Source: Atopsyche davidsoni
Lineage: Eukaryota > Arthropoda > Insecta > Trichoptera > Hydrobiosidae
Direction of reading: 5' to 3'
NCBI GenBank assembly: GCA_022113835.1
Contig: JAILWY010000019.1
Span: forward strand, 6,038,001-6,102,000
Length of the DNA stretch: 64,000 bases
In this document: piece by piece, positions 1-11,975 of the stretch
Layout of the letters: every line of letters begins with the position of its first letter
Numbering within the stretch: the first letter of the stretch is position 1
Made by a program: the position numbers and the translations under genes
Notes under the pieces: generated by a model
What the model saw: only the letters and a program-made list of their open reading frames with translations
Databases searched by the model: none
Told to the model about the DNA's origin: nothing

Positions 1-245
1 AAACCAAGCATCCCGCACGAAAGTGGTTATTTCTTAGAAACAATTTCAGAAATAAATTGCCAGTTTCCTGTTTACAGCGGCCCAGCCCGCACACGTGCGT
101 TCCTAAGCAATAAAATGCACGCAAAAACGATCCGTAATAAAGTCGTCGTTGAGATCGAAATAGCTTGCACTCTGGTTTGCATAACAACTTTTGATTGCCT
201 TCGTACTCCCTGGAGAGGCAGGCCTACATTTTTATTCGAATAAAC

Positions 246-746
246 CATAGTTTCCCAAACTATTTTGTCCCGTCGACCCCTTGTCGAGTTTTCCTGTTTT
301 TCATGTCGACCCCTGTCTTGCTAATATTGAATTTTCACAAATTCATCAACATCAAACATATTTTTGACATCTTATATAGAACAACTCACTTTCATATGGT
401 TTACTGTACAGTGGGTTTAAACATGAAAAGTTAATTATACCTTTATTAATTAAAAACACACAAAATGCAAATATAGTAACAGAGAATACTTGGTGGAATA
501 CCATTTTAATATCTTAAATAGAATAAATACATACTTCTACACTTCAGGGCTTCGATTCGTCACAAAGTGCATTATGACATTTAGGAAATGTCTAAATTTT
601 GGTGATGACCTGCTTAAATGGGATCCACTCTCGTAGACCCCCATTTACAGTTCATGGACCCCCAATTTTATTTTTCGCTATCATGGACCCCTTGCAGGGC
701 AAAATCGACCCCTGGGGGTCGATATTGACCACTTTGGGAACCTCTG
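246..746. mobile_element. hAT-type MITE, copy 1, with intact target duplication
   Basis: The 501-bp element starts CATAGTTTCCCAAAC and ends TTTGGGAACCTCTG, imperfect inverted ends of hAT type. It is flanked by a perfect 8-bp direct repeat GAATAAAC (238-245 and 747-754), which is the hAT target-site length. The interior repeats GTCGACCCC motifs near both ends and has no transposase. A second copy lies at 45186-45704. Confidence 0.88.
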
Positions 747-754
747 GAATAAAC

Positions 755-2020
755 GATCACATGTTGCAGTCGATTCGTTTAAAATGAATGATTTATTAAC
801 AAGTCAATAAATGTCTGTTTATTAACGATAATCTTAAGTTCGATCTGAATTATTATTTTTTTTTACAAAATATTATTACTCGAATTCGAATTTTGCACAT
901 CACTTGATTTTCCATCGCAGAGACGTGTTAATCGTACCGAATAACGCGATATCCACTTCTTTTTTTTATTTAACGTAATTAATGTAAGGTTACGTGAATT
1001 CACGTTCGAAACTATTCTAATTAATTTGTTCGGCTTGGCTTAAAGCTCAATGCTTCGGCAGGTAAATACAATTATTCCATTTATTTTATAGCAAATCATT
1101 TCTGTAAAAAAATAAAAACGACGACATTATAATTAAGAATGCGACTCGCCTAATGATGATGAAATATTCAATAGACCCGCATTTAAAATTACAACCAATC
1201 GATGTCGTATTCTAAGCGTAATGATATAATTCAAAGAGGGATTCTACACAAATATATGTACTTTGGGAGTATTATGCCATAAGGGCGCTATAGTGACGCG
1301 TAAGCGATCGTAATCTCCTAGCTATTTGGCTGTTCGTATTTGCTGTTTAAATATGGAGTATCACAAATTAAATCAGCAAGCTACAAATAGGGTGTTATTT
1401 GGTTAAATTCGCTACAGATATGCCCAGAGCTGTATAATCTTATATGTTAAAAATCTAGATCAAGGGTTGTCAACCTTTTTGTACCTTCTGCCTTCTGTTA
1501 TTGTTGAGCGAATGCTTAGTTAAAGTATGTGGTTAAATTTATTTAGTTATTTATTTTCAATACATCTAAATCGATACAGCGTCTGCTCGAACAATATTCG
1601 GTTTGATCGTGATTTCAGATTTCCTTACACATGGCGGATTTTCAAACACGGCAGTAGATGAATTTATTGAAAAAAAAAAAAACCCCTTCCGCCCCCCGTG
1701 AAAGCTCGATTCACCGACTATTAGCGATAGAAGCCAGTTTGACTATCCCTGATAAAGATTATCAAGCAGTTTTAAAAAAACCAGCGTCAGCAGATGGGGA
1801 AGAGCTCCTTCCCCCAAATTTGATTTTAATTGCGGATGCCGTCCACCTGTAGAGCTACCGACGCATTATCGCTAATGGCGGGCTAATTGCGTCTCAAGAC
1901 GTACAGGTGAAATGAGGAGATTTTTTACAACCGAGGTGATGAACAAAATGGCCGCGGTACCTCCTAGAGGTATTAATTCCAAGTAAACATGCAATGTCGA
2001 TATCGCTCACCTAATGTGTG

Positions 2021-2080
<60 letters not shown>

Positions 2081-3914
2081 ATTTTTTGAATCAATTATTT
2101 ACTCAATTCATTACTAACTGTATTAGTCATTTGCAAAATCGGAACAACCTCTTTTGTTGCTTAAGCACGATTTCCACCTTGAATTTAATATAAAGTTGAG
2201 TTTATTGACACTGTTCATAAAATTTACATTCGATTTTTGGGGTTAGGTTAGGTTAGGTTCCACATTCGATTTTGGGCGCTTTTTCTTGTTAAATGATCCA
2301 ACGTCTCGGTCCCGGTATCGAGTCATCATCAGCACCGCGTGAATAGGGCTTTGCGCAACTCTCCTAATGTATACGGATTCGGCAACCGTTGGTCTTATCA
2401 GCCTGAGGCCATCGTCTATTATGACGTTGCGGGACATTCAATAGGAGAAAACGCGGCGTAACAACCAAGAAGCGAGTAGGTCAAAACCTACGAATACGTT
2501 TAAATTACTACTTTTCTTCATGTTGTTCCAATGCTTGCAAATATATATATTTGTTCAACTCCAGGATGTTGAAAAGTGTTATGATTCAAGTTGTGGGTAA
2601 GTAGGTTAGTCTTTTTCAGCGTGGGTATAAGCTATTTATAATAATTTTTAATGTGATCGCATTGTTTATGTATAATTTTCCTACTGCGGTGTCCGGTGAG
2701 TCGCATAGTGTATTATTGCTACCTCATTTTAATAAACATTGCCCGCGACTGATGTCCCTGTATGTTTATAATATCCATTTGTTTATACATGTATAATTTC
2801 AATGTTTATTTTTATGACCACATCACGAGTGTAGATCAGAGCTGCCACAAATATAGCGATGTGTATAATCGAGAAAATAATCAACTTATAATCGATTACT
2901 CGAATGAATCTTCAATCAACCTTGAAACCTTATTTGAAATTTAAATTTCCAATTACTCTAACACTAATTTACGAAAGTATTCTACTTTACAGTAAATTTT
3001 TCGATAGTATTATCCGAACTCGATTTTTGACGGTCCGTTCAGCGAACAAAGTATCCGGTTCGAAATTTTAGTATTAGTCAGTTTTTTATTAAAAAAAAAT
3101 AAATGGAATGCAAACTCAAGGCCGCAAGGCGAATATAGCGTATTAAGACCCGCCACATTTTTTGTCGTAATCAATGATTATTTATTACACTGCAGTTTAT
3201 GATTTAATTGTAATCAGTTAACAATTATGTTTGCAAACTGTAACACGCGATTGTTTTGACACAAATATAAAAACGTAGCAATATGTTTTTTTTAAATATA
3301 AATTTAGCAATTATTCAAATCTTTGATGCAAACATTGCTTATTTTGGAAGGAAAATTCAAAGCAAGGCTAGCAACAAAATAAAAGTTATTTTAAAATGAA
3401 ATATGTTTCTCAAAACAGAATTCTTACATAGGAATTACATATTATGTATTGAAATGATTTTATCTCATAGAAAGAAATCCTCAAAAGAATTTTACTGCCT
3501 AAATTAAATATTTTTATTTCTTTCTCCACAAACGCGTGGGTAAAAAAGCGTAATCTATTTTAGAAAATTTACCATAAATTTTAATATAATTCAATTTAAG
3601 GTATTAGAATATGTTTGTACTTATGTACAAACAAAACTAAAGGTGTAGGACCTCTAGCCCTATAAATAATTATAGCATAATAAAATTAAATTAACCGCAC
3701 AATTAAAATCAACTCTCTGAGACACTTTAAACATATTTATTCTTTCTTTATAAGCTTGTTTCATCCTAAACGGGGAGTTTATAACTACACAACTTTATAA
3801 AAGTTAGAGTCTCCAACTAAATAAGCAGAATGGTTTTATATTATCAGAGCTCCTGGAACTATATATACTTAATTATATGTGAGCCAAGGAAATTAAAGTG
3901 AGGATTGTGACAGT
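755..3914. other. no gene seen
   Basis: AT-rich DNA with the microsatellite at 2014-2080 and a short TTAGG-type run (GGTTAGGTTAGGTTAGG near 2240). Open frames here are short, match no family I know, and lack splice partners. GGTTGTCAACCTTTTT near 1465 resembles a hAT end but has no partner. Confidence 0.6.
2014..2080. repeat. (CA)n-(TA)n microsatellite
   Basis: A compound dinucleotide run: TGTGTATATA, then about 18 CA units, then about 11 TA units. Confidence 0.95.
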
Positions 3915-4235
3915 TTAATAATTTGATAAGTGCTATGCTCAAGAGTCTCAAGTCGTCTCAGTTCTCCTTTATGGAATTGCAGCCTGGACACTCAAGACCG
4001 CTACTATGTTATGAATTTCGACGGCATGATAGGAGAATACTTAGGGTTGACTGCGTCACAAACGAAAGAGTCTTACACAGAATGCGCAAAGAAAGGGAAC
4101 TCTTGACGTTGGTAAAGAAGCGGAAGGTATTTTTGCAACGAAGAGTATGGCATCCTACAGGAGATTGTCCAAAGAAAAATCGAAGGAAAAAGGGGCACTG
4201 GAAGATGTATGAAATGGTCACCAACCTCTTATGAG
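3915..4235 (+). pseudogene. LINE reverse-transcriptase C-terminal remnant
   Basis: Reading across frames gives SVLLYGIAAWTLK, RRHDRRILRVDCVTNERVL, HRMRKERELLTLVKKRKV and EIVQRKIEGKRGTGR. This is the usual end of an insect non-LTR reverse transcriptase (LLYGCESWTL, then RRILRI, VTNEEVL, ELL..IKKRK, GKIEGKRGRGR). Frameshifts and a truncated start show it is a fossil. Confidence 0.72.
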
Positions 4236-5035
4236 GAGAGGCAACAAAAGGAGAATGCGTGATCGACTTCATTTGGCCATTTGCATGTTTGTGTTCGCTG
4301 TCAGTAGTTCGGTTGCTATGCCAGTTTATTTTCAACAAAGGGGACAAGTACACCCGTGCGCTCCAATGTTTTTTTATTTTTTATAAACACCAACAGAAAA
4401 CCAAAGAGTGGGCTTTATAAATACACGGACTCGAAGGGTTAATTAGAGTCAATTGGCGGTTTCCGTCAGCCCGTCTCCATAAGTTACGTCGAAAAGCCGG
4501 AGTCGGCGCGGCTCCGGACTCTTTCTGCCTTCTAAATGTGAATTATCGCCCGCTTTGAATTCGGAACACGAATTTAAATTTGGAACGCATTCTTTATTCG
4601 AAGTATGAAATTGATTTGTTTTAATTGATGGCAACAAAAAAAAAAAAAAATGCTTCAAAGCAGTCTTTGAAATGTAAACGGGATTCGCACATTTATTTAT
4701 TTTTTTGAATTTATTGCTACGCGATACAAACGCGCGCAGCTCACATTCGCTTTTATAATATTATTAATAAACATTTATAGATAAACAGTGTTCTTATAAC
4801 TGTTAGTTTAATTTAATAAAAATATAAAAAAGAGTTTGGGAAGCACTGAATAGCAGGGTTCAATGTTTGTTGCCCATACGCATTGTGAGTCATATTATGA
4901 TGCATCATTATTGGTATTAATTGAACTTTTATATCTTCCCATTTGATGTGGTTTTATAACTGTGGTTCGCGGAATGTTATTATATAGCTGTTGAAATATG
5001 CATTCGATTTTAATAGAATATATATAAAAGGGATC

Positions 5036-5110
5036 AAGTGCCTCTCCTCAGAGGAGGTTGGCGACCATTTCACTGAGCACATACTCATGCTGAGCCAGTG
5101 TTCATGGTCC
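5036..5110 (-). mobile_element. LINE remnant related to 3915-4235
   Basis: The + strand text GTGCCTCTCCTCAGAGGAGG and TTGGCGACCATTTCACTGAG matches the complement of the end of the 3915-4235 remnant (GAAATGGTCACCAACCTCTT). It is a short inverse copy of the same LINE family. Confidence 0.55.
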
Positions 5111-5269
5111 TTCTACACCGCAAGTCTGCGTATTGCTGCTGCCCAATAGCATTGTTATACAATCCTTTCCTTACAAAGCTCTGGCGTTTATATCTGATAC
5201 GTCGAAAACGTCAAATCGTTTAATGAACGTAAATTTTACTTATTTGGCGGTGAATTCAGGTTGTTAATA

Positions 5270-5320
5270 ATCGGTATGGGTTCGAATCCCACAAGTGTCG
5301 TGAAAAAAATCTTAAGGATC
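5270..5320 (+). mobile_element. tRNA-derived SINE-like fragment
   Basis: ATGGGTTCGAATCCCACAAG is a perfect polymerase III B box, followed by GTGTCGTGAAAAAAATC. No A box or cloverleaf is seen upstream. Confidence 0.45.
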
Positions 5321-7045
5321 TTTTTTGTCGATAATCTGAACTAGAATATTATTGAAGAAACTGAACCCTGAACCAATCACTTCTATTAAAAGGACTCTAT
5401 CAGCTAATCACCGTTCTGTTGTTAGTTGTGTCGCAGCGTGTGTAGGCAGCTATTTATGTATTTTTTTGCTTTAAATTATTATTCAAAGCCTGAAGTCACG
5501 TACAGCTCGGCCGTATTGTATTGTGTGTGACTACTGAACAATTTAATACACATCGCAGCTCCCGACCAAGTATAGAGATGACGCGTGTGTGCGCCCAGCG
5601 CAATTGTAAATATTACAGTTCATCTCACTTGAAATGTCGTAATATTGTATCTCCTTCGTAACGTACGTTTGCTTACCGCTCGATATCTCTAGGTCATAAA
5701 CACGGTGCTAATGTAACTTCTCAGCACAAAACCAACACTTTGACTAAAATTAGACACAAGTCTATTTTAATGTTCACTCAACTTTGTCATCTCGCAGATA
5801 TTTCTTGACTGAGACAAACACTTGTAGGTTTAATATTTAATTCACTAATTTAATGGTAACAACTAGCTTCGATACGTTGCTTTATGGATCAGTTTAAACT
5901 TCATCGTAGCCGGCTTTTTGTATTTAATAGAACTTCACATATTGAATCATTTCATTTGATAGATTAAGGTCACACGTTTTTACTTAAACACCTTACCGAC
6001 TGTTTAAACCGTGTGAGTGTTCGGTACTTCGGTGTTTGATATATTTAATATATATTAAATTTATCGAAGTTATTGCACTTACCGATTCTTTAGAAAGTTA
6101 ATCGAACCATCGCTAACTGTACCACTAGCGTAGATTAGTATGGCCTACTGGAAGTTGAGGCCATCACGCGGTTGGGTTGGATTCGCTGATGGCTTTTTTA
6201 TATCTATTCACTAAAACACTAATTAAGAACCGTAGTTCTTGTCTTCGTACATCGGGCTATGCCCAATCACGCGTGGAATACATTAAATTCAGTTCATGCA
6301 AAGGAAGGCACGATGAGTTGGAAGAGTAAAAAAAACCGGGGAAGATAATAAAAATCCGATTCAAGAATAAAAAAATTACAAATCCAAAGATTTTATTAAT
6401 ATTTCGCTTCGTCCTTGAATTCAGCATTTGACTAGCGTAAAATTTATTTGAATAGCGTTATGCTATTTTCTGCATATTTTATACATACATAAAAGGTTAT
6501 TTTTTGTATTTCAATATATGTTGTAATTAGTCCTAAGCTAAAAAAATATTCAAACTCCATATTGTTTTCCCCTATAAATATACACATTGTCTAAATACAC
6601 GGCCGTGTGCATAATTTTATAATAAAAGTATGCTAATTTCACATTAGAAAGCATTTTATGTTCGCAACAACGCCAATTGCTGATCAACCACCAGGAAATG
6701 AAATATATTTATATCAAGTTGGTAACTAGCATAACTGTTTTGCTCACTTGCATGTGCATATTATTTGAGACCATGAGGTTTAAATCATGTAGATTTTTTG
6801 TAATCATAGAGACCCTATTGTTATAATTCTCTGTCATGTGTTAAAAAAAACGATCATTAAATATGAAGCTCGTAAAAAATGACTGCATGGGAAACGGTTA
6901 TAATGGAAGCCTCCTTGGTCATTTAATTTCCCATTGTGCGGCGATTAGCCAACATTATATGTGAACTTGTAGCGAAAGAGCTCTTATTAGGTCAGCGATG
7001 GCGAACTTTTTGAGCTCGGTGCGTCGAAATTCGATAAAAGCTCAA

Positions 7046-7047
<2 letters not shown>

Positions 7048-7099
<52 letters not shown>
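7048..7099. repeat. (AT)n microsatellite
   Basis: An uninterrupted run of about 25 AT units. Shorter AT runs occur at about 15764-15782 and 16161-16181. Confidence 0.95.
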
Positions 7100-7101
<2 letters not shown>

Positions 7102-7352
7102 TATTTTAAGCCTCACTAAAAAAATAGACGGTTTTAGTATACAATGTTTTGTAAATTTTTATGTGAATGTTAGTAAGAAAGAGATGGTTATACTTGGATC
7201 GAAATTTTGTCGTGCTTCGGTCTTCGTGGATAGCCGGCGCCACGCCCAATTAAGCCACGATTGCGCTGAAAATACGCAAATAATGAACCGATAACTAGAT
7301 AAACATCTTTTGAGTTCTGGCTCAGCTACAGTAGTTCAATTGAACCGAGAAC

Positions 7353-7400
7353 CCGACCGCAATAGCCGTAGAGGTGTGGGTTCGATTCGTGAAAATTTTA
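7353..7400 (+). mobile_element. tRNA-derived SINE-like fragment
   Basis: Contains ACCGCAATAGCCGTAG followed by GTGTGGGTTCGATTCG, a B-box-like motif, as at 57531-57612. Confidence 0.45.
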
Positions 7401-9696
7401 CTGACGTTTCGTGTTTGAATTGATTAAACATATTGTTAGTCAAATATACTGAATCGATAAAAAAAATAATTTATTTACTTTATTTAACACAGAACAGTGG
7501 CGCTCCTTATAAGCGTCTTACATTTCAATAAACCAACCTTTTTTGAACGAGCCTGATCTGTTCAATGGTAAAATTCACCATGAGCAATCACCTGGCAATA
7601 TACGTTCGATATATTATTATTACAACACTTCTTTATGTCTTTTTAATGTCGCGGGTTCACCACCACTGCCTCAGGTGTTATAGAATAGCAGCTACCACGC
7701 ATTGTTTCCAGGTTATTCAATTTGTTTTTCTCATACTTTAGGTAATTGTTATTTTACACGTTACACATGTATAGTGCTCATAACTAACCTAACAAAACAG
7801 TCGCCGATTATTTATTTTCATGATTATTCCTGTCTATCTTCTGATTGATCTGGTTTCACCTTAATTTGGTCCTTCGTCATGTATCCATGTATGGGTAGGT
7901 GGTACTTGTGGTAAGGTTGAAGTCTGTGGGAACATATCATTATGCCATATAATACTACTCTACATGTGTGAGGGGGACTCTATAATGCAATAATATTTCT
8001 ATATAAAGCAAAATAAAACAATAGTAAGCTTATATTATACCCGGACAGTGAGTATTACAATAAAACATGAGCGAGAAATGAATGTGGCTTATATTGAGTT
8101 GTCGGTGCTGTAGTATGTTCTTGTTTTTTATTAATTTGATCGGATGAATGGATTAAGGGTAAGTCAAGGTAGTTAGTCCTTTGGTACTTTGATGGCTATA
8201 TCTGTAATTTCTCGCTTTCTCCTTAAGGTTTCGAGTATGCCACGAAACAACAAATTGAAAGCTTTATTGCTTATATCCTCCAGGATTTTTTCACCGATGC
8301 GGGATTCAAGTTTCTATGATGATCAGACATCTAACTCCCATGTTCCCTAAAACTGCTTATATTAAGCTGTTACATACATTATAAATATTACATGAAATGT
8401 TATTTCGGTGATCAATCATGCGTGGTTTAATTGACAAATCGTAAACGTTATTACTGTTTCCTATTTTTAATAGTTAAAGCTAAATTGCAGATGGCTTATC
8501 AGAGAAATAGCGTTTTGTTTAATCTGTGTAATGTATTTAACAGCTTGAATCATGAGCTACTGTCTTAGTAAAAAAATCTAAACAAAAATCATACTACGGG
8601 CTTGCCGGATAAACATTAAATACCGGACTAGGGTCTTGAAAGAGCGATATTTCAAATTAATATTTGTTATAAACCAATTATAAAAAAATGCATCTATGCA
8701 AGGGCTTTGGATAGTTTTAAGAAGAGATTCTTCGCTGGCACGATGTTTAGTAATTTGTAATATTATTGAAAGGAGAGGTAGTGAAAATTGTTTGATATAT
8801 AACATGCATGGTTAATAAATCGTCATTATGTCATTGTTTTGTTTTGGTATCAATATTATCATTATTGGTGATTGACTTATCTCAACAGAATTCTCGCTGA
8901 TTAGAAACTATCGTATTGAACAAGAACCACAAGCACATCTGGTATTTTACTGTTTTTATTTATGATACACAGTAGTAATAACGCAAACGTTAAAACATAC
9001 AATGAATAGATGGATTTTTGACTAATTTTGATTAATTTTTTAATGTTTTCAAGTTCGTACCACTCCGAGATACATCTTACTGCGTTCAGTTTCTCGTACA
9101 AATATTTACATTTTGTAGTAATAACAGCACTCGATGGTTGATATACATACTTAATTATCTTATTTATTTATGATTTTAAGTAGTAGTATTATGTAACAAA
9201 GCTTGTAATGCCATAATTTTTAAATAATAGATTGATCAAATCATATATCAAATTCAATCTACCGTAACGTTTTGTATGACATCATCGTAATTGATTTGTA
9301 ACGCTATTCTAATTGTTGTATCCACAACCGTTAATTAAAGTGTTGCCTCATTAATAAAAATAGTCAAGTCTTCTTCTGCGGTGTCTGGGTGTTGCCATTA
9401 TTGTCTGACATTTTTTTTTCTTTCCAGGTAAGCTGTGCCAATATTCACACGGTTGCTCCAGGGGTCATGAAAACCGGGTCAGGGTACGTAACAATCATAA
9501 TCTAAAAACATTTCTGTTATTCGCAATCGTTTCTGCACAATTCGCTAGTCTTCGCGTCAGCAAAAGTGCACGCCCATACACACTGAATAACAGTTGTCTT
9601 GCGATGTACTGTTAGAATGAATCCTGAATACGTATCTTCCTAATAACTCTCGAAAAAACCTATTTTTTTTAGTGTACTGATGCGTGTTAAGTGTAG

Positions 9697-10129
9697 TACA
9701 GGGTGTCCAAAAAGAGTTTCGGGTATTTGTTTTAGCGTTGAAATTGATTAATTTTTTTGGGCCCAGAGTTGCAGGAGTTTCAAGGTTTCAACTCAAGAAC
9801 GTGGCTCCAACTTGCCATGCATCCAATCAATCAATTGAAGCTGTTAACGAATTCACATCAACAGGTCTCCCAGACTTAGCCCTCTTGACTATTTCGTATG
9901 GGGATACCTTAAAAGTAGGGTTTAATTGAATTGAAACAAAACATCAGGTCAGAAATGGCAGCAATATCGTGGGCTATGTATCAGCGTGTTATCAGCAATC
10001 TTCGTTCCAGATTAGAAGAGTGCCAGCAGCGTAACGGCATATCATCTTTTCGAAATAATTTTCCATTTTGTATGATAATAATCAACATTAAAAAAAACAA
10101 CAACCCGATACTCCGTTTCGACACCTGTA
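9697..10129 (+). mobile_element. mariner-type remnant, copy 1
   Basis: It begins TACAGGGTGTCCAAAAAGAG and ends with a decayed inverse of the same end (GACACCTGTA). The interior still reads SPRLSPLDYFVWGYLKS after a frame change, close to the SPDLxPLDFFLWGYLK catalytic region of mariner-like transposases, and IRSEMAAISWAMYQRVISN of their C-terminus. It is deleted inside and frameshifted, so it cannot make transposase. Confidence 0.82.
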
Positions 10130-10179
10130 TAAAGTTTTAAAGCTGCCTTGTGGCTGATTTGATAATACTTTTGCTTCAT

Positions 10180-10320
10180 CGCGGTTAGACCTAGGCTAGG
10201 CAGATCCTAGTTGGGCCGATCCTGGTTAGGTCGATTCCGGTTAGGCTGATCTGGCTCGGTTCGATTGTGGTTTGGCTGAGCCCGGTCGGGCGACCCCGGT
10301 TGACTCGATCCCGGTTAATC
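10180..10320. repeat. degenerate short tandem repeat
   Basis: About nine imperfect units of 14-17 bp of the form GATCCCGGTTAGGCC (variants CGATTCCGGTTAGG, GATCTGGCTCGG, CGACCCCGGTTGAC). GC is much higher than in the flanking DNA. It lies about 250 bp before the core promoter near 10564. Confidence 0.65.
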
Positions 10321-10563
10321 AGTCACCGGTGCGCCTCGCTTCCCACGCCACCTGCCGCCGGACGCGACGCTCGAGGTGCGAGCCCGGCCGTGACGGAATG
10401 CTTCGACCAATATTGTCCTTTACGGGCCACCGCTCGCCGTAGCCCGTAATGCTCAATATCGGATGAAGCTTGAATTCCTAGCAGCCGGTCTGAACTACAA
10501 GTACCGAAGTTGAAGTTGAATGAATCATCCACGACAGTCTACATAGTTCGATTTGTAGTACTC

Positions 10564-10594
10564 TATATAAAGCTTTCGTCTACGAGGGCTCAGT
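10564..10594 (+). promoter_or_regulatory. candidate core promoter: TATA box and arthropod initiator
   Basis: TATATAAAG starts at 10564, and TCAGTC, the arthropod initiator form, has its central A at 10592, giving the textbook spacing of about 28 bp. GC-rich sequence surrounds it on both sides. It could drive a non-coding first exon of PHLDB, whose first visible exon (18814) needs an upstream partner; the link is inference. A good donor (AAAAGTAAGA) occurs near 11734. No protein-coding exon is seen nearby. Confidence 0.4.
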
Positions 10595-11554
10595 CAAACG
10601 GTTCGACTGTGTGTTTGAAAACTAAAAGCGATCGACATATAAAAAGCGCTTGATACATGCTACATTAATCAGTTATCGTAACAGAATATCTCTGTTGAAT
10701 TTCGTATTTTCATCGTTCGCACATTCACGTGACATTGCTTAATCTTTTCTACTTTCCACTCATACAAATAACATATTTCCCGCATATATCCGCGACCATC
10801 TCTGTTTGTGGAATAATTCTGAGAAAGGCGAAAGCGCTGCAAACAAAAGTAATCGTCGTCTCCTAGCCATTCGGCTGAATTCGTAGCTGATGATGGGCGC
10901 GAGCCGCGGAGTTTCGGTAGACGATCGCCTGCCGGCGTAACCGTGGACTAGCGGTCGCCGCGTCTTTCGCTGGAGTCAACGCCCCCCGGTTCGCAGCCGT
11001 GTGTGACAATCGTGGACTGCACACTGCCGGAGCCAGCCGTCGCGGGCTGATGGGACGCACTGTTTGGCATCGCCACAATTGCACCAGATGAAGACATCTA
11101 AACTCCGATAGTATGAAAATGTGTAGTCTACAAGAGTAGAGAGCCGCAAGATCAGAGGCAACGCCAGGAGGTAGCGTTCAATGCCGACTGCGACTGTGTT
11201 TACGAAATACTTCAGGGGGTTCTTTTTTTAATAGGGGTGGAGTTACTTGTGTTTGCAAACACCTTCTTCGTTTAAATCGCCACCTGGCATTCCAATGTAA
11301 TTGTGATATTTGTGAGTAGAAAACGAGTTGTTTGAGTCAATACCCCCTTCACCGCGACGTATCTTTCTTGCGATAAGCTAAGTAAAGGCCAGCCTAAAAA
11401 CTTTCCTCCCTGCGTTTGATGCCAAGCTGAAAGATACTAGCACAAATCCCTGAATCAAATAAATACAGTTCCTTTGTACGAGTCGTCCCGTACAGCCCGT
11501 ATTGTTTTCAATCTGAAATTCCATTTCGGCGAATGCTCATTGGAGTATTCACGA

Positions 11555-11602
11555 GGGCCGGGGGAGGGGGTGGGAGGGGGGCAGGAGGGGGAGGGGGGCA
11601 GG
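11555..11602 (+). other. G-run tract with G-quadruplex potential
   Basis: About 48 bases contain at least seven runs of three or more G separated by one to four other bases, followed by a CpG-rich stretch to about 11665. This composition is unlike the AT-rich surroundings and suggests a regulatory region, such as a promoter-proximal element. Confidence 0.6.
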
Positions 11603-11849
11603 AAGTGCGGCCGGCGAGCGCAGGTGCGGTGCGCAGTCGCGCACGCGCGCCCCCGGCGCTGATGCCTGCGCGCATGACATCTCAGCTGAAATAATAACCT
11701 GAAAACGTGCACTTCATAACCGTGGTACTGTACAAAAGTAAGAAAGTATCATTTTGGCATAATTTACAAAGAACGTGCGCCTGAAAGGGTTAAGGGTTGG
11801 TGTAAATTCCGCATCCATACTTTTAGATAATCAGCGGCAAGTTATCCTT

Positions 11850-11975
11850 AGGAGTTCTTTCTTTACGCATTCTGCGCAAGACTCTCATTTGTGACGCGAT
11901 CAACCCTCGGTATTTTGAGTATTTGCTTGCTCCATAGAGCTTGCTTTCTTGAGTGCCTTAACTCCATTAAAACAA
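11850..11975 (-). mobile_element. LINE remnant, second inverse copy
   Basis: On the complement this reads GTTGATCGCGTCACAAATGA, then AGAATGCGTAAAGAAAGAAC, matching GTTGACTGCGTCACAAACGA and AGAATGCGCAAAGAAAGGGA in the 3915-4235 remnant. This is the VTNExVL region of the same LINE reverse transcriptase. Confidence 0.6.

Larger units (their letters stand above)
5111..9696. other. no gene seen
   Basis: AT-rich intergenic DNA containing only the SINE-like pieces and the (AT)n run listed separately. No conserved coding signal was recognised on either strand. Confidence 0.6.

Noticed and set aside
2240..2262. Telomere repeat array (TTAGG)n
   Set aside because: Only about three to four units here and two near 43425; such short runs are common inside insect chromosomes.
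9684..9929. 81-codon frame taken as a gene
   Set aside because: It begins beside a mariner end and reads the transposase remnant out of frame; it is part of the transposon fossil.
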